A stretch of 64,000 bases of DNA from Pseudomonas pharyngis (GTDB lineage Bacteria; Pseudomonadota; Gammaproteobacteria; Pseudomonadales; Pseudomonadaceae). Position 1 is the stretch's first letter. The number at the start of each line of letters is the position of its first letter. The translations under genes and the position numbers were made by a program. The stretch spans positions 248,001 to 312,000 of the forward strand of contig NZ_BQID01000009.1 in assembly GCF_021602345.1 (NCBI RefSeq), given 5' to 3'. Below the pieces are notes generated by a model that worked only from the letters and a program-made list of their open reading frames with translations, had not been told where the DNA came from and did no database searches. Of this stretch, positions 26,963 through 35,757 are shown in pieces.

Positions 26963-29061
26963 GTGCGCGCCTGCTCCGGCAACACCACCGACGAATGCAC
27001 CGGCGCCACCTCTTCTTCATGTCGCTTGGGCAGCAAAACCTGCTGTGGATAAGTCTGCGCGAAATGCACCCACGGGCTGTTATCCACAAGCTTTTTCAGG
27101 CGCTGGTTGAACGCGCGGCTCACCGCGTATTGCCCGCCCGAGACCGTGCGGAACTGCGCGGTCAGCACCACGCCGTTCAGGTCCATCCTGTCCACGCCGA
27201 ACACATCCAGCGGACCCTGCAGGTTGTACTTGAGGAACGGGTCTTCGCGAATCGAATCCCCCGCCTCGCGGATCAGCTCGATGGCCTTGTCGACATCAGT
27301 GTCATAGGTGAACTGCACCGAGAAAAACGCGAACGCAAACTGTCGCGATTGATTGGTCACGGCCTTGATCTGGCCGAACGGCACCGAGTGCACGAAGCCC
27401 TTGCCGTCGCGCAGGCGCAGAGTGCGAATGGTCAGTCCTTCGACCGTGCCGGCGTGCCCGGAATCGAGCACCACCCAGTCGCCGATCGACAGGGTGTCTT
27501 CGATGATGATGAACAGCCCGGTGATCACGTCCTGCACAAGTTGCTGCGAGCCGAAACCGATGGCCAGGCCGACTACCCCGGCACCGGCCAGCAGCGGCGC
27601 GACGTTGATCCCGAGATTGGCCATGGTGGTGATCGCGCAGATCACCACCAGGATGATTTTGATCGCATTGCGCAGCAGCGGCAGGATGGTTTTCACCCGG
27701 GTGCTGGGCTGGCGCGCCGAGCGTTTGCTGACCGGTGGTTTGAGTGCTTCCTGAATCGCCGTGTCGAGCACCACCCACAACAGCCACGTCACGAGGAAGA
27801 TCAGACCGATGCTGCTCAGGGCATTGCTGATCGCCCGACCGACCGTGCTGCTCTGCGCAAAATCGAGCAGCGACACCCCCCAGATCCGCCCGAGAATATC
27901 GATGAACGCAATCGCAATGACGATCCGCAGCAAGGCGTGCAACAGGCTGAGAAAGCGTTCCTTGTAGGCACTGCTGCGCTGGATCGCCTCGGCTCTGCGC
28001 GACTTGAAAAGATGCTGAAGAATCGTGCTGAGAAACACCGTGCCGATCAGCAGCACCGTGGTGAACAACGCGCAGCGCAGGGCTTTCTGGTTGTCCTCGC
28101 CGATGCCGATCAGGTTGACCGCCGAGACCAGCACCATCAGCACGATCGGCCAGTACCAGAGCCCGGAAAAAATCCTCAGGGACTCCTGCAGCGACGGCTG
28201 TTTCAGGCGCTGGGCCAGCGGGCGATTGCGGATCAGGTGCGCCACCGGCCGACGCAGGCGAATCACCAGCAGGCCGAAGATGATCGACGCCAGCAGACCG
28301 GTGAACACCGCAATGCTGCTGGTGATGTTGCCGCCCAGTTGCCGGGCGATCTGCGGGCTGGTCAGGGCGTCACTCAACGCGGCGAGAAAGCCGATCAGGA
28401 ACAGCGGTTTCGGGCAGTAGTCGCGGATGATCTGCACGGCGCGGCGCTTGTGGCCGACGTTGAACATCACCACCACGCACAACAGCATCGACGTGGAAAA
28501 TATCCCGCTGCTGGTGGCGTAGGCAAAACACAGCGCCAGCGCTCGCCCCACCGAGGCCGACAGAAAATGGCTGACGTACAGGGTCAGCGGCAGGCAGATC
28601 AGCGCGGGCAGCGTGTAGGGCAACAGGTAACCGAGCAGGTCCTGACTGCGCTGGCGGGTGCGTAGCCAGCGCCCTTCCCGCAGACGATTGCCCAGCACGC
28701 TGCCGAGCACCGTCAACACGGCAAACGTGCCCAGCCACACGCCGGACAGCATCATGAAATCCCCCGCCACGCTCCAGCCTGAGCGGTTCGAAGGTTGATT
28801 GACCAGCCTGTCGACTTCATCCGCCGCCCGATCGGCGCGCAGGCGCCAGGCGTCGACCAGATGTTCGTTGAGGTCGAGCTTGTCCTGCACGTCGTCAATG
28901 CTGGAACTGATGGCGCCGAGCAGTCCGCCCTGCACGATCGGTTCCGGTTTGGCCGGCTCTTCACTGGCCGCCGGAACGCCCGGCAGGCTGGCGGCTTGCA
29001 CTGCATGGCCGCCGAACAACAGCAATGCCCCCAATAGAATCGCGATCCTGAACCTGGTCAA
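26956..29061 (-). CDS. Large MscS-family mechanosensitive channel
   Basis: 701 residues if started at TTG 29061, which has GGGAG 9 bases upstream and gives a clean signal peptide (LLGALLLFGGHAVQA). An ATG at 29106 would add 15 residues but has no ribosome site. A periplasmic, partly coiled region (about 30-95) precedes about ten or eleven transmembrane segments. The last of these is the MscS pore helix, LAGAGVVGLAIGFGSQQLVQD, with the usual GLFIIIEDTLSIGDWVVL beta-domain entry. A cytoplasmic vestibule and acidic tail follow. Such multi-helix MscS paralogues gate under osmotic downshock or modulate envelope tension; specific ions are unknown. Confidence 0.87.
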   Translation of the reverse strand: MTRFRIAILLGALLLFGGHAVQAASLPGVPAASEEPAKPEPIVQGGLLGAISSSIDDVQDKLDLNEHLVDAWRLRADRAADEVDRLVNQPSNRSGWSVAGDFMMLSGVWLGTFAVLTVLGSVLGNRLREGRWLRTRQRSQDLLGYLLPYTLPALICLPLTLYVSHFLSASVGRALALCFAYATSSGIFSTSMLLCVVVMFNVGHKRRAVQIIRDYCPKPLFLIGFLAALSDALTSPQIARQLGGNITSSIAVFTGLLASIIFGLLVIRLRRPVAHLIRNRPLAQRLKQPSLQESLRIFSGLWYWPIVLMVLVSAVNLIGIGEDNQKALRCALFTTVLLIGTVFLSTILQHLFKSRRAEAIQRSSAYKERFLSLLHALLRIVIAIAFIDILGRIWGVSLLDFAQSSTVGRAISNALSSIGLIFLVTWLLWVVLDTAIQEALKPPVSKRSARQPSTRVKTILPLLRNAIKIILVVICAITTMANLGINVAPLLAGAGVVGLAIGFGSQQLVQDVITGLFIIIEDTLSIGDWVVLDSGHAGTVEGLTIRTLRLRDGKGFVHSVPFGQIKAVTNQSRQFAFAFFSVQFTYDTDVDKAIELIREAGDSIREDPFLKYNLQGPLDVFGVDRMDLNGVVLTAQFRTVSGGQYAVSRAFNQRLKKLVDNSPWVHFAQTYPQQVLLPKRHEEEVAPVHSSVVLPEQARTQ

Positions 29062-29469
29062 AACGCAGAGCTCCCTTGGTTGAACCTGTAAGGAACTGAT
29101 CGACATTTGACCGACAAAGTTCAAGAGCCCCCTCACCCCAGCCCTCCCGAAACGTCGGACCGCCCGGAGGGAGAGGGAGCCGACCGAGGTGTTTTCACGA
29201 GTTACATCGACCTGCAAAGTTCGTTTTGTTCTCAAGTCCGAGAGCCGGCCTATGCTGCGTCGAAACCTGAGTATGGCTCGGTGTATCACGTCGGCGTAAC
29301 TCAAAAGGACACATCGATCAGTCCCCTCTCCCCCCGGGAGAGGGTTAGGGTCACTGGGTGCTTTTGATCTTTGCGCCCAGATCAAATATCAAATGCCCAT
29401 CCCTGTATTTTTCCACCCCCACCAAACCCCGACACTGCGCTCCATTCAATCCCCAACCGGAGTGCCGTC
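29062..29469. other. 408-base intergenic region without a gene
   Basis: This is the only gap over 300 bases. It lies between the divergent MscS and YdhP-like genes and is mostly filled by a long imperfect palindromic repeat (about 29128-29352). I see no credible small gene. Promoters of both flanking genes should lie at the ends; GGAG at 29459-29462 is the ribosome site of the exporter gene. Confidence 0.7.
29128..29352. repeat. Long imperfect palindromic repeat element
   Basis: The left end (cccctcaccccagccctccc, then ggagggagagggagccgacc, then gagttacatcgacctg) recurs inverted at the right end: read on the minus strand it gives gaccctaaccctctcccggg, then ggagaggggactgatcgatg, then gagttacgccgacgtga. 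The arms are diverged copies of about 85 bases around a central region of about 55. I recall closely similar 200-base elements between many genes of fluorescent pseudomonads. It could form a large cruciform or RNA hairpin. Confidence 0.7.
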
Positions 29470-30681
29470 ATGCCCATTGCCCTGCTCGCGCTGACCCTCA
29501 GCGCTTTCGCCATCGGGACGACCGAGTTCGTCATCGTTGGCCTGCTTCCCACCATCGGCGCCGATCTCGGCGTCAGCTTGCCGTCCGCCGGTCTGCTGGT
29601 CAGTCTCTACGCCCTCGGCGTAGCCGTCGGTGCGCCGGTCTTGACCGCCCTCACCGGCAAAGTCCCGCGCAAACTGTTGCTGCTGTCGCTGATGGTGCTG
29701 TTCACCCTCGGCAACCTGCTGGCCTGGCTGGCGCCGAGTTATGAATCGCTGGTATTGGCGCGGATCGTCACGGGTCTGGCCCATGGCGTGTTCTTTTCGA
29801 TCGGCTCGACCATCGCCACCAGCCTGGTGCCCAAGGAGAAAGCCGCCAGTGCGATTGCGATCATGTTCACCGGCCTGACCGTGGCGCTGGTCACCGGCGT
29901 GCCGCTGGGCACGTTCATCGGTCAGCATTTCGGCTGGCGTGAAACCTTCCTCGCCGTGTCAGCACTGGGCGTGATCGCGTTTATCGGCAGCCTGCTGTAT
30001 GTGCCGAACAACATTGCCCACAGCAAACCGGCGTCGCTGTTGCAGCAATTGCAGGTGCTCAAGCAACCACGCCTGTTGCTGGTGTACGCCATGACCGCCA
30101 TTGGCTACGGCGGCTCGTTCATCGCCTTCACGTTCCTGGCGCCGATCCTTCAGGACATCTCCGGTTTCAGCGCCGGCACCGTCAGCCTGGTGCTGCTGGT
30201 GTACGGCGTGTCGGTCGCGGTGGGCAACCTCTGGGGCGGCAAACTGGCGGACAAACGCGGGCCGATCAGCGCGCTGAAAATCATCTTCGCCCTGCTCGCC
30301 GCCGTGCTGTTCGTGCTCACCTTAACCGCCGCCAACCCGTGGCTGGCACTGGCCACCGTGCTGGTCTGGGGCGCGGTCGCCTTCGGCAACGTGCCGGGCT
30401 TGCAGGTGTACGTAGTGCGGCAGGCTGAACATCACACACCGCACGCCGTGGACGTGGCCTCGGGGCTGAACATTGCCGCATTCAACCTCGGTATTGCCGG
30501 TGGCGCGTGGGGTGGTGGTCTGATCGTCGAGCACATCGGCCTGATTCACACCGCGTGGATCGGCGGCCTGGTGGTGCTGGTGGCACTGGCCCTGACCGCC
30601 TGGAGCGGTCGCCTTGATCGCCTGGGCCCGGTGTACGCCGAACCCGCCGAAGGCTCGGCCCGGATCGTCACCGGGCACTGA
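29470..30681 (+). CDS. MFS exporter, YdhP/AraJ-like
   Basis: 403 residues from the ATG at 29470, with GGAG 7 bases upstream. Twelve hydrophobic spans. The N-terminal ALLALTLSAFAIGTTEFVIV and GLLPTIGADLGVSLPSAGLL are diagnostic of the drug:H+ antiporter-1 subgroup that includes E. coli YdhP and AraJ; the A-motif-like GKVPRKLLL and the motif-C region ALVTGVPLGTFIG are also seen. Substrate unknown; relatives export purine analogues, sugars or drugs. A REP doublet follows the stop. The frame is open upstream of the chosen ATG but with no family-like sequence. Confidence 0.9.
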   Translation: MPIALLALTLSAFAIGTTEFVIVGLLPTIGADLGVSLPSAGLLVSLYALGVAVGAPVLTALTGKVPRKLLLLSLMVLFTLGNLLAWLAPSYESLVLARIVTGLAHGVFFSIGSTIATSLVPKEKAASAIAIMFTGLTVALVTGVPLGTFIGQHFGWRETFLAVSALGVIAFIGSLLYVPNNIAHSKPASLLQQLQVLKQPRLLLVYAMTAIGYGGSFIAFTFLAPILQDISGFSAGTVSLVLLVYGVSVAVGNLWGGKLADKRGPISALKIIFALLAAVLFVLTLTAANPWLALATVLVWGAVAFGNVPGLQVYVVRQAEHHTPHAVDVASGLNIAAFNLGIAGGAWGGGLIVEHIGLIHTAWIGGLVVLVALALTAWSGRLDRLGPVYAEPAEGSARIVTGH

Positions 30682-30696
30682 TCCGGAAAATGCCCC

Positions 30697-30784
30697 TGTG
30701 GGAGCGAGCCTGCTCGCGATTGCGGCAGCACATTCAAAATTGATGTGCCTGACAATCCGCTATCGCGAGCAGGCTCGCTCCCAC
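30697..30784. repeat. REP doublet (inverted pair)
   Basis: tgtgggagcgagcctgctcg (plus cgattgcgg) at 30697-30725 and its inverse at 30758-30784. It is the same family as the elements at 3146 and 34908, with the variant core gcgagcctgctcgc. gtggg faces outward, about 32 bases between arms. Confidence 0.88.
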
Positions 30785-30897
30785 ATTTCCAGGGTGCTGC
30801 CGCACAAATACCGTCCGTAATCCCGTCGAAACTTTCCGCGACCGCCCGCAGTCATCCACAGACAGAGGCCGTATGGGGACTTTCGACGGGAGGCGGC

Positions 30898-31824
30898 ATG
30901 GCTACGATTCATATCGGCATTTCAGGCTGGCGTTACGCCCCGTGGCGCGGGGACTTTTACCCGAAGGGGCTGGCGCAGAAACGCGAATTGCAGTTCGCCT
31001 CTCGGGCGGTCAACAGCATCGAAATCAACGGATCGTTCTACGCCTTGCAGCGGCCTGAACGTTATGCCCAGTGGTACGCCGAAACGCCGGACGATTTCGT
31101 GTTCAGCATCAAGGCGCCCCGTTTCATCACCCACATCCGCCGTCTGCGCGATATCGAAAAACCCCTGGCCAATTTTTTCGCCTCCGGGGTGCTGGAACTG
31201 AAGGAAAAACTCGGGCCGGTCCTTTGGCAATTCCCGCCCAACTTCACTTTCGACCCCGTGCGTTTCGAAGCCTTTCTCGACCAGTTGCCCCACGACACCC
31301 AGGCCGCTGCCGCCCTCGCCCGTCAGCACGACTCACACCTGCACGGCCACGCGAGCCTGAAGGCCTACGGCAAAAAACCGCTGCGCCATGCCGTGGAAAT
31401 CCGCAACGACAGTTTCATCGATCCCGACTTCGTGCGCCTGCTCAAGCGCTACAACACTGCGCTGGTGATCGCCGACACCGCCGGGAAATGGCCGTACCGC
31501 GAAGACCTCACCAGTGACTTCGTCTACCTGCGCCTGCACGGTGCCGAAGAACTTTACGCCAGCGGCTACACCCCAGCTGCGCTGCGACGCTGGGCCGAGC
31601 GGATTGATGACTGGCACCATGGCCGGCAACCGGGCGACGCCCATTTGATCGCCCCGCGCCTGAAGCCTCGGGCGCGTAAATCCCGTGAGGTTTTCTGCTA
31701 CTTCGACAACGACATCAAGGTCCGCGCGCCGTTCGATGCCCGCAGCCTGCTGCAGCGCTTCGATCTGGATAAAACACTCGAAACCGTGCCCGGCGAACCG
31801 GCTGCCGAGGGGGTACTCGCATGA
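30898..31824 (+). CDS. DUF72 protein (YecE-like)
   Basis: 308 residues from the ATG at 30898, with GGGAGG 4 bases upstream. A TIM-barrel of the DUF72 family: [21 protein letters not shown] (two runs, residues 4-24), [55 protein letters not shown] and VYLRLHG. The biochemical function is not known; a nuclease or phosphodiesterase role has been guessed for the family from a metal-ready active site. It overlaps the next gene by ATGA (31821-31824), so it is the first gene of a four-gene operon with phospholipid functions. Confidence 0.9.
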   Translation: MATIHIGISGWRYAPWRGDFYPKGLAQKRELQFASRAVNSIEINGSFYALQRPERYAQWYAETPDDFVFSIKAPRFITHIRRLRDIEKPLANFFASGVLELKEKLGPVLWQFPPNFTFDPVRFEAFLDQLPHDTQAAAALARQHDSHLHGHASLKAYGKKPLRHAVEIRNDSFIDPDFVRLLKRYNTALVIADTAGKWPYREDLTSDFVYLRLHGAEELYASGYTPAALRRWAERIDDWHHGRQPGDAHLIAPRLKPRARKSREVFCYFDNDIKVRAPFDARSLLQRFDLDKTLETVPGEPAAEGVLA

Positions 31825-32618
31825 GCATTCCCGAGCCGCTCGGCTTCACCGACGAGCAGTCCACGGTCATCACCACCGAGCGCCGTTTCACTGTGCTGAC
31901 GGTGAACACCCACAAGGGTTTCACCGCCCTGAACCGGCGCTTCATCCTGCCGGAATTGCGCGAAGCGGTGCGCAGCGTGTCCGCCGACGTGGTGTTTCTT
32001 CAGGAAGTGCACGGCACCCACGAACATCATCCCAAGCGCTACAACAATTGGCCGACGATGCCGCAGTACGAATTTCTTGCCGACAGTCTCTGGCCGCAGT
32101 TCGCCTACGGCCGCAACGCCGTGTACCCGGAGGGTGATCATGGCAATGCGGTGCTGTCGAAATTCCAGATCGTGCGCCATGACAACCTCGACGTGTCGAT
32201 CAGCGGCCACGAAAACCGCGGGCTGTTGCATTGCGTGCTGCGCCTGCCGGGAGACGACCGTGAAGTGCACGCGATCTGCGTCCATCTGGGTCTGCGCGAA
32301 AGCCATCGCAACGATCAGTTGGCTCTGCTGAAAAAGCGCCTGGCCGAACTGCCTGAGGATGCACCGGTGATCGTCGCCGGCGATTTCAATGACTGGCGCC
32401 AGCGCGCCGATGCCTTGCTTGAACCCTGTGGCCTGCGTGAAGTGTTTGCGGCGCATCACGGCAAACCGGCGCGCAGTTTTCCCGCGCGCCTGCCGCTGCT
32501 GCGCCTGGACCGCATCTACGTACGCAACCTCAAGACCAGTCAGCCCAAAGTGCTGGCGAACCGTCCCTGGTCACACCTTTCCGACCATGCACCGCTATCG
32601 GTGGAGATTGAACTATGA
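31821..32618 (+). CDS. Endonuclease/exonuclease/phosphatase-family protein, YbhP-like
   Basis: 265 residues with the EEP fold signatures: [12 protein letters not shown] with metal-binding Asn, VVFLQEVHG with the catalytic Glu, [27 protein letters not shown] and the final [12 protein letters not shown]. No signal peptide. The E. coli homologue YbhP is encoded next to clsB and ybhN, and the same order occurs here. Substrate is unknown; a phosphodiester in lipid metabolism or a nucleic acid are both possible. It is linked by 4-base overlaps on both sides. Confidence 0.9.
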   Translation: MSIPEPLGFTDEQSTVITTERRFTVLTVNTHKGFTALNRRFILPELREAVRSVSADVVFLQEVHGTHEHHPKRYNNWPTMPQYEFLADSLWPQFAYGRNAVYPEGDHGNAVLSKFQIVRHDNLDVSISGHENRGLLHCVLRLPGDDREVHAICVHLGLRESHRNDQLALLKKRLAELPEDAPVIVAGDFNDWRQRADALLEPCGLREVFAAHHGKPARSFPARLPLLRLDRIYVRNLKTSQPKVLANRPWSHLSDHAPLSVEIEL

Positions 32619-33901
32619 GCAGTGCACCGCTGGAGAAATCCGCCGTAGAGCCGGTCAGCATCAACCCACCCGTGCGCCAGCCCGGCACCGTCGATGTCGA
32701 GTATCGCTGGCAGGGTAACAACCGCGTCGAGTTGCTGGAAAACGGCGAAGAGTATTTTCCCCGGGTGTTCGAAGCGATGCGCGCAGCGAAAAGCGAAATC
32801 CTGCTGGAGACCTTCATCGTCTTCGAAGACAAGGTCGGGAAAGAGTTGCAGGAAATTCTGATCGATGCCGCCCGGCGTGGCGTGCGCACCACCGTCAGCC
32901 TCGACGGCTTCGGTTGCGGCGAATTGAGCACCGGCTATCTCGCCGCGCTGAGTGAAGCCGGCGTGCATTTGCAAATCTTCGATCCGGCCCCCAAGCATCT
33001 GGGTATTCGCACCAACTGGTTCCGCCGTTTGCACCGCAAGATTGTGGTGGTCGACGGGCTGGTTGCGTTCATTGGCGGGATCAATTTTTCCGGCGATCAT
33101 CTGGCCGATTTCGGTCCCGAAGCGAAGCAGGATTACTCGGTGGAAATTCAGGGCCCGGCGGTGGCCGACATCCATCATTTCGCCCTGCTGCAAAGCGGCC
33201 GGCCGGGACGCGCAAGGTTCTGGTGGCAACGCCGTCGACAGCGGCGCGCCGAGATGGCATTTGATGATCACGACGGTCAGGTGCGTCTGGTGTTCCGCGA
33301 CAACGATCGCCACCCCACCGATATCGAAGACGTCTATCTGCAGGTGCTGCGCCGCGCCCAACGGCGGGTGGTGATCGCCAACGCCTACTTCTTTCCTGGC
33401 TACCGCCTGCTGCGCGAGCTCCGCAACGCCGCCCGGCGCGGAGTCGAGGTGCGGCTGATTCTGCAGGGGCAGCCGGACATGCTGGTGGCCAAACTCGCCG
33501 CGCGCATGACCTACGACTACCTGCTCAAGGCCGGGGTGCAGATTCACGAATATTGCGAGCGGCCGCTGCACGGCAAAGTGGCACTGGTGGACGAGGAATG
33601 GAGCACCGTCGGCTCGAGCAATCTCGATCCACTGAGCCTGTCGCTGAACCTGGAAGCCAACGTGCTGATCCGCGACCGCGCCTTCAATCGCCACCTGTTC
33701 GAACGCCTCGAAGACCTCAGCCACAACCACTGCAAGGCGATGGACGCCACGAAATCGCCACGCGGACGGATCTGGCACATGACCGTGGGCTTTCTGGTGT
33801 TTCACTTCCTGCGGCATTTTCCGGCCATGGCCGGTTGGCTGCCGGCGCACAAGCCACGACTCAAACCCTTTTCCCATGCCGCCGGGAGCGATCCTTCATG
33901 A
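32615..33901 (+). CDS. clsB: Cardiolipin synthase B
   Basis: 428 residues with two phospholipase D motifs. The first is HRKIVVVDG (about 140) followed by GGINFSGDH; the second is [20 protein letters not shown] (about 318-337). [15 protein letters not shown]-type text ([15 protein letters not shown]) near residue 62 is typical of ClsB (YbhO). It forms cardiolipin from two phosphatidylglycerols or makes phosphatidylglycerol from phosphatidylethanolamine. There are no clear N-terminal membrane spans, unlike ClsA. It sits between the YbhP-like and YbhN-like genes, with ATGA overlaps at 32615-32618 and 33898-33901. Confidence 0.94.
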   Translation: MSSAPLEKSAVEPVSINPPVRQPGTVDVEYRWQGNNRVELLENGEEYFPRVFEAMRAAKSEILLETFIVFEDKVGKELQEILIDAARRGVRTTVSLDGFGCGELSTGYLAALSEAGVHLQIFDPAPKHLGIRTNWFRRLHRKIVVVDGLVAFIGGINFSGDHLADFGPEAKQDYSVEIQGPAVADIHHFALLQSGRPGRARFWWQRRRQRRAEMAFDDHDGQVRLVFRDNDRHPTDIEDVYLQVLRRAQRRVVIANAYFFPGYRLLRELRNAARRGVEVRLILQGQPDMLVAKLAARMTYDYLLKAGVQIHEYCERPLHGKVALVDEEWSTVGSSNLDPLSLSLNLEANVLIRDRAFNRHLFERLEDLSHNHCKAMDATKSPRGRIWHMTVGFLVFHFLRHFPAMAGWLPAHKPRLKPFSHAAGSDPS

Positions 33902-34884
33902 GCCAATCCGAAGCCCACGCGGCGGTGCATCCGGCACCGGCGAGCAAGTCCCGCTGGAGTCGCTGGAAACGTCCGCTGACCCTGCTGTTTTTTCTGGCGC
34001 TGATCGTCCTGCTGACAATGTTCGCCAGTCGCATCGAATGGGCCGAAGTGCTGCAAACCCTCGCCGACTTCAAGGTGCGCACGCTGATCATCGCCTCCAG
34101 CCTGACCTTGCTGAGCTTTCTGGTGTACGCCAGTTTCGACCTGATCGGCCGCACTTATATTCGTCAGGACCTGACGTGGAAACAGATCCTGCCGGTGGGC
34201 GTCATCAGCTATGCATTCAACCTCAACCTCAGCGCATGGGTCGGCGGGATCGCCATGCGTTATCGGTTGTACTCGCGGCTCGGGGTGAGCAAAAGCAACA
34301 TCGCCAAGATCCTCGGTCTGAGCCTGGCGACCAACTGGTTCGGCTACATGACCATCGCCGGCGTGGTGTTCGCCAGCGGGCTGGTGCGCATGCCACCGGG
34401 CTGGAAAGTCAGCAGCGGCGCGTTGCAGGGCATTGGCGTGTTGCTGCTGTTGGTCAGTGTCGGTTATCTGGTTGCCTGCCAGTTTTCCCGGCGTCGCGAG
34501 TGGTCGATTCGTGGGGTGGAAATCAACCTGCCGTCGCTGCGCATGGCGGTTCTGCAATTGCTGCTCGGGGCATTGAACTGGTCGCTCATGGCAGCCGTGA
34601 TTTTCACCTTGCTGCCGAGCAAACTCGACTATCCGCTGGTGCTCGGAGTGCTGTTGATCAGCGCGATTGCCGGGGTCATCACCCACATTCCCGCTGGGCT
34701 CGGCGTGCTGGAAGCGGTGTTCGTGGCGCTGCTGCAACACGAGGCTTCGCGCGGCAGTCTGGTGGCGGGGCTGCTGGCGTATCGGGCGATCTATTTTCTG
34801 CTGCCGCTGCTGATCACCGTGGTCATGTATCTGGTGGTAGAAGCCAAGGCCAAGGCGTTGCGGATCGAGAAGAAGCCGTCCTGA
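33898..34884 (+). CDS. YbhN-like integral membrane protein (LPG synthase TM family)
   Basis: 328 residues from the ATG at 33898, with GGGAG 9 bases upstream. About eight transmembrane helices; the core contains LNLSAWVGGIAMRYRLYSRLG, LSLATNWFGYMTIAGVVFASG and ITHIPAGLGVLEAVFVALL, matching the lysylphosphatidylglycerol synthase transmembrane (UPF0104) family but without the soluble aminoacyl-transfer domain. It may move or regulate phospholipids made by ClsB; that is inference from the conserved ybhP-clsB-ybhN order. Last gene of the operon; a REP doublet follows. Confidence 0.9.
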   Translation: MSQSEAHAAVHPAPASKSRWSRWKRPLTLLFFLALIVLLTMFASRIEWAEVLQTLADFKVRTLIIASSLTLLSFLVYASFDLIGRTYIRQDLTWKQILPVGVISYAFNLNLSAWVGGIAMRYRLYSRLGVSKSNIAKILGLSLATNWFGYMTIAGVVFASGLVRMPPGWKVSSGALQGIGVLLLLVSVGYLVACQFSRRREWSIRGVEINLPSLRMAVLQLLLGALNWSLMAAVIFTLLPSKLDYPLVLGVLLISAIAGVITHIPAGLGVLEAVFVALLQHEASRGSLVAGLLAYRAIYFLLPLLITVVMYLVVEAKAKALRIEKKPS

Positions 34885-34907
34885 TTTTTTTGTTATGGCT
34901 GGTGGCC

Positions 34908-34979
34908 CCTTCGCGAGCAAGCCCGCTCCCACAGGCAGAACGCATTCCAAACGTGGGAGCGGGCTTGCTCGCGAAGGCG
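34908..34979. repeat. REP doublet in opposite orientation
   Basis: ccttcgcgagcaagcccgct (plus cccaca) at 34908-34933, then cgtgggagcgggcttgctcg (plus cgaaggcg) at 34952-34979. The arms are the same unit as at 3146 but with gtggg facing inward, and only 18 bases apart. It lies between the convergent ybhN-like and hydrolase genes. Confidence 0.9.
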
Positions 34980-34998
34980 TCCGAAGAGACAGCACAAA

Positions 34999-35757
34999 TC
35001 ATGTGGACTGAATGATGCTCAACCGCTCACCCACCACCATCTCGGTGATCCAGTCGACCAGGATCGAGGTGTAGGCCTGCTGCGAGGTCGGATCGCTCAG
35101 GGCATGGTCGGCGCCATCGATGATGCGGTGGGTCAGCGAATGGGTCTGCTGGCACGCGGCGCGGTAACTCATGATGGTCGCGTGGGGCACGTACTCATCG
35201 GTTTCCGACTGCACCAGCAGCACGTCGCCAGTAAATTGCGAGCAGGCGTGCAAGGCGCGGTTACTGTCGGCGCGGATCAGCGTGCTGCGATAATCGCGCA
35301 GGTCGGCCTTGTCCAGCTCGCGCTTGGGCGTGTGCCATTGCTCGTCGCGGTACAGCGCCGGCACCCGCAGCGCCAGCCAGCGCACCGGGCGCAGCGAGGT
35401 GAGGATCGAGGCGAGGTAACCGCCATAGCTGGTGCCCACCACCGCGATGGCCGAAGTATCCAGCGCCGGGTGGGCGAGCAGCCGGTCGTAGGCCGCCAGC
35501 AAGTCACGCAGATTGTCTTCACGGGTGACCCGGCTCAGCGGAATGCCGGTACCGCCGGTGTGCCCGCGCAGGTCGAACGTCAGACACACACAGCCCAGAC
35601 CGGCGATGCCTTTGGCCCGTTCCAGATCCCGCTCCTGGCTGCCACCCCAGCCGTGTACGAATAACACGCCGGGGACTTTCGATTTGGGACTGAGGAAGGT
35701 CCCGCTCATCTTTTCATCATCAATGTCGATTTGAATGCTTTCGCTTCTAGCCGTCAT
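34999..35757 (-). CDS. Alpha/beta hydrolase (dienelactone hydrolase-like or S9-type)
   Basis: 252 residues. Oxyanion-type VLFVHGWGGSQERD (31-44), nucleophile elbow VVGTSYGG with Ser at about 109, probable acid in VQSETDEYVP, and catalytic His in DGADHALSDP complete the triad. No signal peptide. Substrate unknown. It overlaps the upstream DUF3182 gene by 11 bases (35747-35757), so the two are co-expressed. Relatives act on acyl esters or peptides. Confidence 0.86.
   Translation of the reverse strand: MTARSESIQIDIDDEKMSGTFLSPKSKVPGVLFVHGWGGSQERDLERAKGIAGLGCVCLTFDLRGHTGGTGIPLSRVTREDNLRDLLAAYDRLLAHPALDTSAIAVVGTSYGGYLASILTSLRPVRWLALRVPALYRDEQWHTPKRELDKADLRDYRSTLIRADSNRALHACSQFTGDVLLVQSETDEYVPHATIMSYRAACQQTHSLTHRIIDGADHALSDPTSQQAYTSILVDWITEMVVGERLSIIQST

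Noticed and set aside
26770-28665. Open frame of about 631 codons on the plus strand, rich in Gln, His, Arg and Asp
   Set aside because: Antisense to the MscS gene and out of frame with lhr; composition typical of a reversed membrane-protein frame and no ribosome site.
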